Below, piece after piece: positions 10,801 through 22,200 of a stretch of 64,000 nt of DNA (its first letter is position 1; every line of letters starts with the position of its first letter). Both the position numbers and the translations under genes were made by a program. Source of the stretch: Podocnemis expansa (Eukaryota; Chordata; Testudines; Podocnemididae). Below the pieces are notes generated by a model. The model ran no database searches. It was not told where the DNA came from and worked only from the letters and a program-made list of their open reading frames with translations. The stretch is from assembly GCA_007922195.1 (NCBI GenBank), contig ML682028.1, positions 17,451,053 through 17,515,052 of the forward strand, in the 5' to 3' direction.

Positions 10801-12269
10801 TATTGTCCCAGTGCAAAACAAAAAAATTCTTTGTGTGATGGAAAAAGCAGTTAGCATCCTATTCTAAACAGAAATGAGATTGCATGGTAGTATCTACAGA
10901 GAAGAGGGCAGAAGCAAGCTTCCAACAAAATAGAAATTTCAGTATTCCACTTCCCTTCGAAAGAAGAGACACAAGCAGAGGCTCTTCCCCCGCTTCGTGA
11001 CACCAGAGAACTGAAACCCAAATGCGGGATGAGTAGCCTGCAGTGAGAAAAATTAAAGACAGGAAAATATATGACCCAAATGCCCCACGAAAACAATTTC
11101 TGACATGATGCCCACAAAAAGAGGGTTTCTTAGAAGTATGAAAAAAAACCCTAATTCATCCCCTAGGATCCTAATTCAGCACCTGCTGAAGTCAATGGAA
11201 AGATTTCCATTGAGCAAACTTCAGTGTCTTAGCATCACAGTCTATCTTGTCTGCTACTTAGGCAGGAAATACTGCTGGGCTAGGGCGCACTCTCTCTTTC
11301 TGTGAATTGTACAGCACCAAGCACATCTATATTAAATAAATAAAACAGGACAAGGGTGGGCAGAATGACCGTGGTACAGGTAATATATCCACCTACACAA
11401 GAGTGTTGTCCCAGCCAAGTTACCTTTCATAAGGTGGTTAGACTTAGCCGCTATCATCGCATTGAAAGGCTGTGACCTTGCAAGTCACCTGAGTGTCTAG
11501 TCAAGTCTAGTCCCAGTAGTAGCATGTTTGAATTGTTCTAGTCACAGCCTTTCAATGTTATTTTCTATTCAAAGAGAGAAAAGCTTTTGATAAAATCAGT
11601 CCACAGGCCTACCTTGAGTCAGAATCCACTCTCAAATCAGTATCTGTCATCCAAGGCAAACTGTTTGAGGGCATGAAACAGGATCTAAAGAAAGGGATCT
11701 AAATAATTATTTGCGTGCCAAACTTCTATCCAAAAGTGGAGTTTTATCCTCTCGCTTTTTCAGTGTTATGATGAGAACCACAAGCACAACAAAAACAAAA
11801 AATAAAAACCAAAAGGCACTCTTTTGCTTAATCTTTCAACTCGTTTGCCTTGCTGCACTGGTCTTTGTAAACCTCTGAAGGAATGCACTATTTGTCAAGG
11901 TCATGAAATAAAACTGTCCACTTATTAAAAATGTGCAGCCTTGTGCTAATTAGTAGCAGATCTAGCAATGAGAACTGGATTTCTCCCAGCATTGCCCAAA
12001 TGAAACTAAGATTAGAACATTTAACAATTAAAACTCATTTTTTAAACTAAACAAAAAAACCCAACCTATTGGAACATATTTTATCTGAAAAGGGTCAGAA
12101 TGCTTTAATTAAATGTGACACTAAATATCAGAAGCTAGAATATTAAATGATATTAATGCATAGGAGGCATCTTCATGGTCATACATTATATGCTCAAGCA
12201 ACTGTTCCAACAGTGCTGTGTGGTAATTTAACTGTTCTTGCACTTGAAATATCTTTTGCTCCTAAAAAA
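10801..12269. other. Unique sequence with a repeat tail and a hairpin
   Basis: TTGTACAGCACCAAGCACAT at about 11298-11317 is the tail motif of a dispersed amniote repeat also present at 41060 and 50195. A perfect inverted repeat lies at 11460-11557. No gene seen. Confidence 0.45.
11460..11557. repeat. Perfect 17-bp inverted repeat with 64-bp spacer
   Basis: CATTGAAAGGCTGTGAC (11460-11476) is the exact reverse complement of 11541-11557. The spacer shows little further pairing, apart from CTAGTC-type repeats. It could be a small foldback element or a hairpin remnant. No family recognised. Confidence 0.8.
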
Positions 12270-12355
12270 CACTCCATCATTTTGGAGCCTGATCTTCTGC
12301 TATTAAAGGCAGTAGCAAAAAAATTCCCAATGACTTCAAGGGGAAGCAAACTCAA
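12270..12355. repeat. Palindromic amniote repeat (CCCATTGACTTCAATGG type)
   Basis: GAGCCTGATCTTCTGCTATT is followed by TTCCCAATGACTTCAAGGGG. This is one arm-and-centre of the common bird/reptile symmetric repeat. Open frames crossing it on both strands (12147-12485 plus, 12194-12457 minus) are partly made of it, which argues against their being genes. Confidence 0.5.
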
Positions 12356-12880
12356 GTCCTCAGTTGCCTCAATTAAATTTCTTGCAAGAACACTGGTTAT
12401 ATCATCATCGATTTTTCTTCTGTCTAGGTCCTGCCGCTGGTATGATAAGGACAGCACTCTCCTCTGCAGGCGACTCCATGTTTAATTAGCTCCAGCTGCA
12501 GGCTAATTAGTCAGTCTCCAGTGAGGGCATTTCTCTGTTGTCACTTGAGCCTGCCCTCAGCGGTTAAGTAAAAGGGATGAGATTGAACATGAAAACCAGA
12601 TGCCACGTGTGCCATGATGCTTGGAGGGTTCCCCCATAATCGATGGACTAAGTATAATAAATGTTGTGTTTAAAAGCCATAGGCATGGATGAATCTTTGC
12701 ATGGTTCAAGTAAGACAGTAGCATGTGCTGAGCGAAATGGGTCATGGCTTAAAACAACTTATTTTCACTAAGGCAGAGAAAGGACTGAAGTTTTACCAGC
12801 AAGATTTGTGTGGGATGTTTAACTGAGGATTTCATATAGATTGGATTTGCATTGTATTTATATATAATTTTGCATTGCGG
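12356..12880. other. Repeat-free stretch, candidate conserved non-coding element
   Basis: I see no repeat and no gene. The stretch contains a symmetric homeodomain/E-box arrangement at 12483-12509 and a long run without stops on the minus strand (12356-12457). Conservation cannot be judged from one sequence. Confidence 0.3.
12483..12509. promoter_or_regulatory. Symmetric homeodomain / E-box composite motif (candidate)
   Basis: TAATTAGC (12483-12490) and its exact inverse GCTAATTA (12502-12509) flank a CAGCTG E-box (12493-12498). TAATTA is the core bound by many homeodomain proteins, and CAGCTG by class I/II bHLH dimers. Function is inferred from motif symmetry only. Confidence 0.35.
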
Positions 12881-12914
12881 GTGGATGGACAGATGGATGG
12901 ATGGATGGACAGAG
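12881..12914. repeat. TGGA microsatellite, imperfect
   Basis: GTGGATGGACAGATGGATGG continues with further ATGG units and GACAGAG. It is a short tetranucleotide repeat with ACAG interruptions. Confidence 0.85.
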
Positions 12915-14285
12915 ACATTTGCATTATAAGATATATTGCTGTATCATTCTATTGACCTAAAATTTCTATTGATTTCAGTGAGAGTTATGCATAGGATCCA
13001 GCCTTTGATTAATATGCAATCCATCCAATATGATTGTATTTTTACACAGAGTGTACATTTTGCAAGTATTCCAGTACTAACCTACTTGAGAAGTCTGCAG
13101 CTTGCTAGTGCATGCTTTTTGGTTTAGCACTTCTCTTCCAAAGAGTGCAACATAAGAAAATGGGTTTTAGATTCTATCAAATACAGTCTGATACACTAAT
13201 AAGTGTGCTTTGGTGTCTTCTGTAAAAATAATGAGTTTTTCTTAAGATGACTTTTTACTGTTGTAGTTTCTGCTACTGAGCTGAAAAAGGATTTTTGTGC
13301 ATGTGTTGATTACAAGCTGTGCACATGAGTGAATTTTTACAATAACTAATGAACCAAGCCCATGATAAAATTAGACTTAGCTCTGCATACTAGTCTGCTG
13401 ATTTGTACACATTTCATTAATTTTTTTAATAACTGATGAAAGATTCAATAGAAAACAGCTTAACCACCTAACAGGTGTTTCAACATAAATCCATAGTCAT
13501 CCCTGAAAAAAACAACCTCACTGGCTAAAAGTAAAAGCCACAGAGAGTGAACTGTTGAAGAAGGGAGTCTGATGAACACTGCTTTGGCCTGGGAGAACTG
13601 CACTTGGTATGAACTGCCTGTTTGTTATGACTTTGCAGGAAGAACAGCCTGTTGCTTAACAAATGACAAGTGAAGCCAAATCACAGTCCTAGAAACCTCA
13701 GCCAGCTACCCACAACAGTGTTACCAGCCCAACTGGAAAACAAATTATTTCAGTAGCAATGACTTTTTGTTCAACTGGAAGTCAAAATTGCTAAGAAGAA
13801 GAGCATTATTGCTCATGAGAACAGGACTGCAGAACAGGGCTTTTTCTTCTGTCAGGCTTTTAAATGATAAATTAATAATGAATTCTACAGTCAGCCTTTA
13901 CATGTATCTATACTCCATGCCTTTGAGTTTTCCCTGCAACTCTAATCACTCCACTCCGGGCTTTCTTATTTGATCACTCCCGGCACAGTCATCAGGTTTT
14001 ATCTACCAACCGTTTCCTCACTGATCAGCCATAATAGCCTTGATCACATGGTGTTTGCAGACACCACCAACTTCTAGAAGTCCTCTGAACCACTTAATTC
14101 TTCCTTCTCTACCTTGCTTCTGCTGAGGTTTGGAGTCATTGCATTGCTTCTACCCCTCCGACTCTTTAGATTTCATGGGCCACATCCCCAATATTTCCTC
14201 AGCCACATCCCCAGTATTTCCTTCTTATCTCTTGCTGGTAGGATTCCTGGTGCACATAACTCAATCCTGAACAGTGCTTTTAAGT
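12915..14285. other. Unique AT-rich sequence, nothing recognised
   Basis: No gene, RNA or repeat that I can support. Confidence 0.5.
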
Positions 14286-14930
14286 GTCATTTTAAAGCCA
14301 GAAGGGACCAATATGATCATCTAGTCTGATCTCCTACACGATGCAGACAACAGAACATCCCACTCACTCCTGAAATAGACACCTAACCTATGACTGAGTC
14401 ACTGAAGTCCCCAAATCATGGCTTAAAGACTTCAGGGTACAGAGAAACCATGAAGAAGTAAACCTTGCCCCTCACTACAGAAGAAGACAAAAAACCTCAG
14501 GGCCTCTACCAATTTGCCCTGGGGGAAAATCCCCTCCTTACCCCATATACGGTGATAAGCTAATTCCTGAGCTTGTGGACAAGATTCACTAGTCAGACAC
14601 TCAAAAAAAAATTCTCTACACCAACTCAGAACCCCCCATCTAACATCGCATCACAAGCCACTGGCATATTTACCACTTGCAGTGAAAGATCAGTTAATTC
14701 CCATCACCTCCATAAATTTAACCAGGTCATTTTTTAAGCCAGCCAGGTTTTTTGCTCCCACTGCTCCGCTTGGGAAGCTGTTCCAGCACTTCACTCTTCT
14801 GATGGTTAGAAACCTGCATCAAATTTCAAGTCGAAACTTCCTGATGGCCAGTTTGTTCTTGCGCCCACAATCCTGCCGAGTACTACGTGACCTCAAGTCC
14901 CCAGCAACACAATAGAAGTTGAGGACACAG
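14286..14930 (-). mobile_element. CR1 LINE, 3' untranslated tail (about 640 bp)
   Basis: On the plus strand it reads AAAGCCAGAAGGGACCA, then GATCATCTAGTCTGATCTCC. This is the reverse complement of a turtle CR1 3' end. It continues with blocks seen in that tail: TTTGCCCTGGGGGAAAATCC, CCATCTAACATCGCATCACA, AGCCAGCCAGGTTTTTTGC, GGGAAGCTGTTCCAGCACTT and ACTTCCTGATGGCCAGTTTG. It is 5'-truncated and non-coding, and of the same subfamily type as the copy at 24545-25180. Confidence 0.85.
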
Positions 14931-15619
14931 CACTTTCAGCAGTAAGCCCTCATGTCTACTGGAGCACCACCATTAAACGGCTTCTGTGGTTCCATTTACA
15001 CACAGAGACAGCTTGGCAGATTGAAGTCCATCACTCCAATATTAACTGCCAGTAGCAGATAGCACCAACATGTCAAGCTCACTGCAGTCAACCCACTTGC
15101 AGCACAAAGAAAGACGTGGAGAAGGTGGTTTGCTTTCTCTTAGCTAAAATCCTAAATCCACTCATTAAAATGGAAAGATCTTGCATTTCCAAATTCCTGT
15201 TCATCAGATGCTACAACGAATTCACCAGGAGCAGCAACAAGAACAAAAGTATTATCATAAAGTGGAGGGAGAAAAATAGCCCATCAAGCTTTCATAGGAC
15301 GTCAGGTTAAGGAAGAGACATCTGGTTTTTATTATGTTTTTATAAGGTTGATAGCAAATAAGGGTATTAGAGCTAATTTACCTAGTTAGAGAAAAATGAC
15401 TCGCCTGCAGAAGCTGTGATTGTGAGTGAATGCTCAAATGTTCTACAATTATATCAATGCCCGTCTGGGAGGGAAACTCTACAGAACTTTTTCCAAAAGA
15501 ATATTTACAAGAGATGTGACTATTAAAGTAGTAAACAGAAGCACTTTCCAAAAGGACAGTCTGGATAGGCAGACAATACAAGCTGTTAATTAGAGGAATG
15601 GTAGCACAGAGATGCTCCA
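14931..15619. other. Unique sequence, nothing recognised
   Basis: No gene seen. A 127-codon minus-strand frame (15378-15761) runs from here into the next repeat and has no recognisable similarity, so it is probably chance. Confidence 0.5.
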
Positions 15620-15768
15620 ACAGAGAGCAGGGATACACTGTGCTAGGCATTGTGCATGTGTAATGTAAGAGAGTTCCCAACCCATAGTTTATAGTGTAAA
15701 CCAGCAAGCCAGTAGGAAGAGAAGCTGAAGGACAGATGTGAAGTGGTTTGTGGAGGCTCACACAGGAG
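15620..15768. repeat. Dispersed amniote repeat (GTGCTAGGCRYTGTAC type)
   Basis: GTGCTAGGCATTGTGCATGT is followed by GAGAGTTCCCAACCCATAG and a GACAGATG-type end. The family's usual wording (CTGTACAAACACA, then CCTGCCCCAAAGAGCTTAC) is better kept at 24490-24533. The reverse-oriented tail (GTACAGCACCTAGC) is seen at 11298, 41080 and 50240. Class unknown to me. Confidence 0.45.
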
Positions 15769-15811
15769 GACAGCTATTAAGCCATGAAGAGAGAACTGAG
15801 CTACAAATTCC

Positions 15812-15950
15812 AGAAGGGTAGCCCTGTTAGTCTAGTTCAGCATCTGATGAAATGGAACTTCACCCATGAAAATTCATGCAAAAAAGAAAAAAAAGGCTAG
15901 TCTTTAAAGTGCCACAAGACTCTGTTTGTTTTGCTGGGCTACAAAGTTTC
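15812..15950 (+). mobile_element. Fold-back interspersed element, copy C (short left arm)
   Basis: It starts CCAGAAGGGTAGCCCTGTTA, then GTCTAGTTCAG, and jumps directly to the right arm (CATCTGATGAAATGGAACTT, then TAGTCTTTAAAGTGCCACAA, then GACTCTGTTTGTTTTGCTGG). The left arm is therefore only about 30 bp, unlike copies A and F. This is either an internal deletion or a single-armed source form. Confidence 0.75.
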
Positions 15951-17667
15951 CGTTCAGGGGACTAGCCATTAAACCATGCCACCTTTCAACTAATGAGAAA
16001 ATGATTATGGGTCACATTCATCTCCCTGAATACGGTAATGTTAACATCAGCAAAGAACCCAGCTCTGTCTCTTACCAAGGAGGGACAGCCTCCCTGAATT
16101 TTTGCAACAGAAGAACCACAAGATTAAGCTTTTTGGACTAATTTGACATCATTAGGAACTTCAAGGTGTATCAGCCTAGCTAGCTCAAAGGGACACACCT
16201 CCCCTCAGGTTGTCTTTCTGAATCTACCCCTGGTCAGCAGGGATTGAGTCTGATGGCTTTGCAGTGGCTTGCATCAAAAGAACATGGTGGGGTTCATCCA
16301 GTCTGTAGCAGGCTCGTCTCCAGAACCAAATAAAAACATAATCCATTAATTGGCCCCCTTGTTGGTAGCCTTGGCAAAGGACCGAATGGGAAGTAAAAAT
16401 GAATTCTCTTCTTACCCATTGAAGAGGTCCCTGCAGTGATTAAGTGCATTACATCAATACCGTGGAGGAAGCTTGCACAGTTGATGGAGTTTGATCCTAG
16501 GCTGTGGATAAGTAGAGGATTTCAGTCTCCAGAGCTGTCAATATCCCTCACCTTTCCCCAAGCACTTCAGTTCCCCGAATCCTTCTACTGAGCTGGCAGA
16601 AGTTGGGAGTATTGCAGCATAACACGCACACACACACTTCAAGACGAGAAGGAGTGCTTCATCCTGGCCCGTACAGAAACCTCCTCCATACAGAGGAGGA
16701 CTGAAAAGATCTAACCAGTCCTCCATTCACAAAAGGAGGTTGGCCTCAAAGCAGAGCCTCAAAAGAACAAAAGTTGTAATGTTTTACTGGAATATTTGGC
16801 AACAAAAGATACAGAGTATAAGAGCTGATATGGAGCGTTGCCACCTGCATCTTCTGATCACAAAAAGTGGGTGAAGAAACTCAGAGCACCCCCTCCAAAA
16901 TCCAGGTGCCCAAAACAGCAGGCGGATCCAGCAGCGGATTGATGCCAGTCTCATCTGTTTGCAAAGCCTGTTGTGGATGTCTAGTATCAAATGCAGTCAA
17001 CACAATGTCAGACTTTGGCATCCTTTAGTAAGTTTCCCACTGCTCTACAACATGATTTTCAATGTTTTCAGTTTTCATGCCTCATTTATGTCACCTTGGA
17101 GAATAAAGTGGTTTCATAGGGAAGGTGTAGGCTTGGCTGGCAGGAGAAGGGGAGGGAAGGAGGGTTTAATTTTATCTCCTCCTCCTCCTCTTACCTATTT
17201 CAGGCTGTCCCAAGATCCATTCCACTATTGGGACTTACCTCTACACATAAAAGCAGCTCTGGTTTAATATTGTGTGCTGTTGCACCAATTTAGTTAACAT
17301 GGGGCAGCTCTGTCTGTGGCTACTCTGTGCCAGATCTGCACCGGTTAAACACTATCCATGTTTTTTGTTTTGTTAACCCCAGCAATTTCCAGTGCTTCTG
17401 GCAGACTCCCACGATTGTGCCGCCAACTTCCAATGGTTACAGTCTTTGGGCAGGAACTGGCTTTTTGTGTTTTGAGGTCCTGGTTTTTCACCAGGCTTCT
17501 AGACTTTATAGTAACACAAGATAGTTCTAAGTTCCTGCAACAAACCCCACTGCCAACTCTGCCTGCATATCTACGCAAGTGACACCATCACAGGGCCCAA
17601 GCAAATCAGCCACCCCATCAGATGCTCATTCACCTGCACATCTTCTAGTGTGACATATGTCATCGTG
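15951..17667. other. Unique sequence, nothing recognised
   Basis: There is a short CA run at about 16625-16637. Overlapping open frames on both strands at 17327-17582 look protein-like on neither strand. No gene called. Confidence 0.5.
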
Positions 17668-17808
17668 TGTCAGCAATGGGATTTTCTCTCCTGAAAGCTC
17701 ATGTGATAAATAAAGTTGTCAGTCTTTAAAACTGCCACCAGACTCCTTGTTAGGTTTGCTGAACTAGACTAACACAGCTACAACTTTGGAACAAGACTCC
17801 TTATTTGT
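17668..17808 (+). mobile_element. Fold-back interspersed element, copy D (right arm, duplicated tail)
   Basis: Right arm with GATTTTCTCTCCTGAAAGCT, CATGTGATAAATAAAGTTGT, TTTAAAACTGCCACCAGACT and GAACTAGACTAACACAGCTA, ending CTTTGGAAC at 17792. The end is followed by AAGACTCCTTATTTGTT, a second copy of a segment internal to the element. The variants are shared with copy E. Confidence 0.8.
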
Positions 17809-18218
17809 TATCCATTGGCGAAACTGGACTGTCTGTGAGCAAAAGTGTAAATGGATACAAATCAGACAGCGAGAATGGTCACATTCAGAAACCAATAGGG
17901 AAGCACTTCAGCCTCTCCAGACACTCTCTAAAAGACATGACATTTACAGTGCTTCAACAGAAAAAACTTTAAAACCAGGCTCCAATGTGAAACTGCGGAG
18001 CTGGAATTCACATGCAAATCTGACACCATCAGATTGGGTTTGAATAGGGATCTGGAATGGCTAATGTTACCAAAGGTGATTCATATTCTCACCTCCTCAT
18101 CCATTGTTCAACATTGAATCAAAACAACTTGCTTGGTTTGCTGAAAAAGTCTGAACTGGCCTTGCAACTCACCCTTCTCTGTATTTATATAGTCACCTAG
18201 ATACTGCGGTTTCCATTT
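17809..18218. other. Unique sequence between two fold-back copies
   Basis: The flanks of copies D and E do not match each other, so this is not part of a simple tandem duplication. Nothing else recognised. Confidence 0.5.
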
Positions 18219-18367
18219 CATGCATCCGACAAAATGAGATTTTCTCTCAAGAAAGCTCATGTGATAAATAAAGTTGTTAGTCTTTAAAACTGCCACCAGA
18301 CTCGTTTGTTTTGCTGAACTAGACTACACAGCTACAACTTTGGAACAAGACTCCTTGTTTGTTTTAC
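18219..18367 (+). mobile_element. Fold-back interspersed element, copy E (right arm, duplicated tail)
   Basis: It has the same diagnostic variants as copy D (GTGATAAATAAAGTTGTTAG, AAAACTGCCACCAGACTC) and the same extra tail AAGACTCCTTGTTTGTT after the CTTTGGAAC terminus. It lies about 550 bp downstream of D in the same orientation. Confidence 0.8.
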
Positions 18368-18839
18368 AAGACAGTTATACGATTACCCAGCACTGGCAGA
18401 ATAAAAGACAACACAAATTTTGGAAGGGGTATTAAAAAGGATGGTTAAATCAAACTAATAACAAGAGCCCAGGATTACCCTCTCCCAACACTCCCAGTAC
18501 CTGTCTACTGCAGGATTCATTCATCTTCATCTAAAGCAAATGGCCACTGTTAGACACAGGATACTGGCATGGATGGATCTTTTACTCTGACCCATTATAG
18601 TAATTCCTACATTCCTACATCTGAATTCGCTTCAGTGCCACAGCTTTAGCAGCACTCCCTTCTTTGTGGTCTCCTCCTCCAGATGGTAGCATGAGGCAGA
18701 TGCTTTCTAGAACCACAGCTGATAGCCCTGCAGGAGCTTTATCTCTATTACTGATAAACATAATTACCAAAGGGCATACAAAATTGCTGGTTTGGTTATG
18801 AGCCCAAGATGATATTGTACAATCCTGAATCGTATCATT
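18368..18839. other. Unique sequence, nothing recognised
   Basis: No gene or repeat that I can name. Confidence 0.5.
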
Positions 18840-18930
18840 ATTTAAATTATACAATAATTTATTATCTGTTTAAGGCCAACTGTGTGCTGTACAACATACA
18901 GACTACCCTGCCTGAAAAGGTTTGCACAAA
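18840..18930. repeat. Dispersed amniote repeat fragment
   Basis: TTTATTATCTGTTTAAGGCC, then GTGTGCTGTACAACATACAG and CTACCCTGCCTGAAAAGG, matches the same dispersed family as 15620-15768 and 38695-38835 (TTATTATTTG, then GCTGTACAAACA, then CCCTGCC). Confidence 0.4.
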
Positions 18931-19089
18931 GAGGGCTTATTATTTCAACATTAGAAAGTGATTTAATATTACAGCTCACCAGTTAAAACCACAGAAAACC
19001 CACAAGAGTCTTTCTGTGCAATAAATGTCTCCATGTAAATGTGAACTAATTGTGAGAAGAATAGACTGTCCATTAGAAATCCTGGGGAA

Positions 19090-19252
19090 TATTCTCAGCC
19101 CTGCCACTAAGTCGCTAAGAGACCTTGGACAAGTCGTTCACTGTCTGTGCCTCAGTTTCCCCAGGAGTAAAATAGTTACTATAGCAAATACCACCATAAG
19201 TTTTGCAGCAATTTCAGGAATTAATGCTCAGGAAGTGCTAGATGAAAGATTC
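19090..19252 (+). mobile_element. MIR / CORE-SINE
   Basis: It shows the MIR body in order: CAGCCCTGCCACTAAG, AGACCTTGGACAAGTCGTTC, CTGTGCCTCAGTTTCCCC, GTAAAATAG and a 3' part with AGGAAGTGCTAGATGAAAG. The tRNA-like head is missing. MIRs are ancient, so this copy probably predates the turtle-specific insertions. Confidence 0.8.
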
Positions 19253-22200
19253 TCTGGGCAAGATTTTCAAAAGTGAAAATCCCATACAATGGCAAACGAG
19301 CATTTTTTTACTCAGGCTTTTCAATGAAATGGACAGGGTGGGAGATGCAAGGTGCAGAACAATTTCGGAAATCTAACCTGCTAAGTGAAAGGTATTGCTA
19401 ACGCCGAGGAAGTATTTTCCAAGTGCTCTCATCGCTCAAGTCATCTATATAGAACCCAACAATTTCTTGGATCCCATAACATCCTTTCAGGGACAGGATA
19501 TGGTTATGTTGTCTCCATGCTTCTATTTTAAAGGGCTCAATTTCGCACATGTAGAATTTCCAGTAAGTTACTTGGATGCACTGTAAAAGCTCTACTGGCT
19601 TTTTCTTTCAGTTTCCTCTAGAACTTGCTTTCAGAAAAAAAAAATACTGCTGCCACCGTCTGGGGCTTTAGGGAAATAGCTCAAAAGAGCTATGCTGCAA
19701 ACTACATGGCACAAAAGATGCATTTACAAAATAACGAGCTTTTATTCTCCTTTCCTTTGTTTTGCCTGAAATAGAGCGCAAATGCATGAATTTGTACTTG
19801 GAGTCAGAGAGCAAGATTATACAAGACTGGACGCTTTTAGGAAGACCTCACTTCTTCTAGATACTATCAACTAAGCCAAACTGTATACAAATAAAAAATC
19901 ACCTAGGCAATAATTTTCCAAATTAAAATATTTTAACAATGAATGAGAAAGGAGAAGTTAGAGGGCAATGAATTCCTGCTCCCCACAACATTTGCATGAT
20001 ATAAGAAAGATTGGGCAACTTGGGGAAATTGTTTTAAACAGATGTTTCTGTTCTGGTGTGTTTTGCAAGTAATCTTTTGATTGAAAGATTAAGGCACATG
20101 TTTGTAAAATGGTGCAATTGGAAACATCCCAGATAGTCATCAAAATGTTACCAATTGGTTTGGTAAATGGATTAGTAGAAGGTGAAATTTCATTTGATAG
20201 AGTTCCCAGAAAGAGTTGTCAGAATTTTAAACAGTAGTTTAGATTGTCTCCTGCTCCTAAGCACGGTGCCAGCAAAACGAAGCCAACAAGAAGAAAACAG
20301 TTTTTAATACCGTATTGTGAACTTTGCATCAACTGTTTGCTCCTGATTAACAACAAAAGTGATCATGTTCGTATGAACCGCTGGCTTCTCTGTGAGAAAA
20401 ACAAGTCAACTCCTGTAAAACCGAAACCTACATTACGAGTTAAATGATTTATATGCGGAGTGGCTGAGATTTCAGATTAATGTCTGTATAGTTTGCTCCA
20501 ATGCCACTCAAGATAATTTTTGATTTAATCCATGCCACATGAAGCTCTGGTGGCTGATGACCCTTGACTTTTAACCCAAAGACCTTAGCTGTTCTGGCAA
20601 AAGGAACTACTGTCTGTCCTCTGATAACCTCAGCGACATAACTCAGCTGGTCTTAATATTGCTTGCTGTTGTTTATTGATAAAGATGCTGAATTTATAGC
20701 TCGTGTTAGCAAATAAAGATTTTTTAAAAATTTGTGAACTAGTTGTGTTTAGGAATGTACCTTTAAGGAAAGCCTGAATCTTTTGTGCTTTGGAAAAAAT
20801 ACTTGCTAGAAATAGTAAACCAAACTCTATAATATTCTGGGATGCAAGGAAAAAATTAACAATTTTCTTGCAAAATTAGGGCCTGACTATCTTTTATCTT
20901 GTGTGTTCATACAAATCAGTGTAGCGTGCCAAGCATCTGTTAAGCCTGGCCTTTTCAACTCCATATTTTACACTCCTACATTAGGGTGACTGGCTGCACA
21001 AGCCCTCGGGTAGTAAGGTCCAGATACACTTTGACAAAAAAACTCTCTCTCCTCTCACCCCATCCTTGAGGAAGTTTTTCTCTCTCTTATAACACCATGG
21101 TATGTACAGGTATTTATACCTGCGTGTGAAATTTTGCTTAGCAAATATTACACCTCAAAATCCATACATACAAATTTGAGAGAGAGCAGCAAACTTTTGT
21201 CATTTCTATTGGTGAACAATTTTTCACATTGGAATTCTATTTAGCAATGAAAATTGTGCAGTATTAGACAGACTCTGAATCTGTTTCAGTAGTGACATGA
21301 ATTTGATATTTACTGCTATAATTATGTATTAAAATATTCATACATAGATGCAGCACATTTATTCAACCTGGTTGAAAGCCTCATCCTATCAGTGAATGTG
21401 ACTGATCTGAGAATTGGATTCTAAAGAATATTTTACCCATTATTTCTTTTCCCGGCCCAGGGTGTTCATTAGAAACAACATCATCTTGTTCCAGAAAATT
21501 TTCATATACTGCAAAAACCTCTGTAACAAGCTAGAGTGCACATATTTTATCAGATTTACAAGTCATTGTAAAGGGTTTTTAGAAATAAGAACCCTAGATT
21601 TTAAAAAGTTTGTTTTTCTGCTAATTGCAGGGAAATTCAAGATTATGACAGACTTAAGTCCAGCAAGCCCCTGAAACACTTTCAGCAGGATATAAATAAA
21701 TGTAACTCCAGTTACATCAGTGGAGGTCATACTGATTTAGGAGTAAGGATCTGGCTCATGCTGAGTGCAGGGCATGTTTCACAGCTCAGCCAGAGCCCCT
21801 CAACCTCACTGCAATTCTCATTGAAATCCTAACCCTTTATTATAGGTACTTATAAAATAAGTAAACATGCTAGCATTAGGCTTCAGAATTTCTCAACCTG
21901 TAGTGCCTGTTGCTATTTCAGAGTCACACTAAGGATGTTTTAATACTACTGCTTTGGTTTTGGGACCTTCCTGAGTGAAAAAATACAGTAGGGATAGATT
22001 TTGTGGTGGCAGTAGCAAAAGTGACAATTAAAAATATATACATTAGACTTTATTCCTTCTCATGGAATAAAAATTTCTGCAGCCAGCACAGCTAAAACCA
22101 AATTTTTGTTGGGCACAAGAAGAGCAGAACTCTCTCCAGAAAGAAAGCCTGAGCTTGGACCAACAGGCATGCACGCACACAGTGCCAGAGAAGTGCAGTA

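Noticed and set aside
11460..11557. microRNA precursor
   Set aside because: The stem is 17 bp, but the 64-base loop pairs poorly, unlike a typical pre-miRNA hairpin.
12147..12485. Overlapping 112-codon (plus) and 87-codon (minus) frames as coding exons
   Set aside because: Part of each is made of a dispersed symmetric repeat (12270-12355), and being open on both strands argues for chance. I kept the flanking stretch only as a non-coding candidate.
15378..15761. 127-codon minus-strand frame as a gene
   Set aside because: It crosses a dispersed amniote repeat and has no recognisable protein features.
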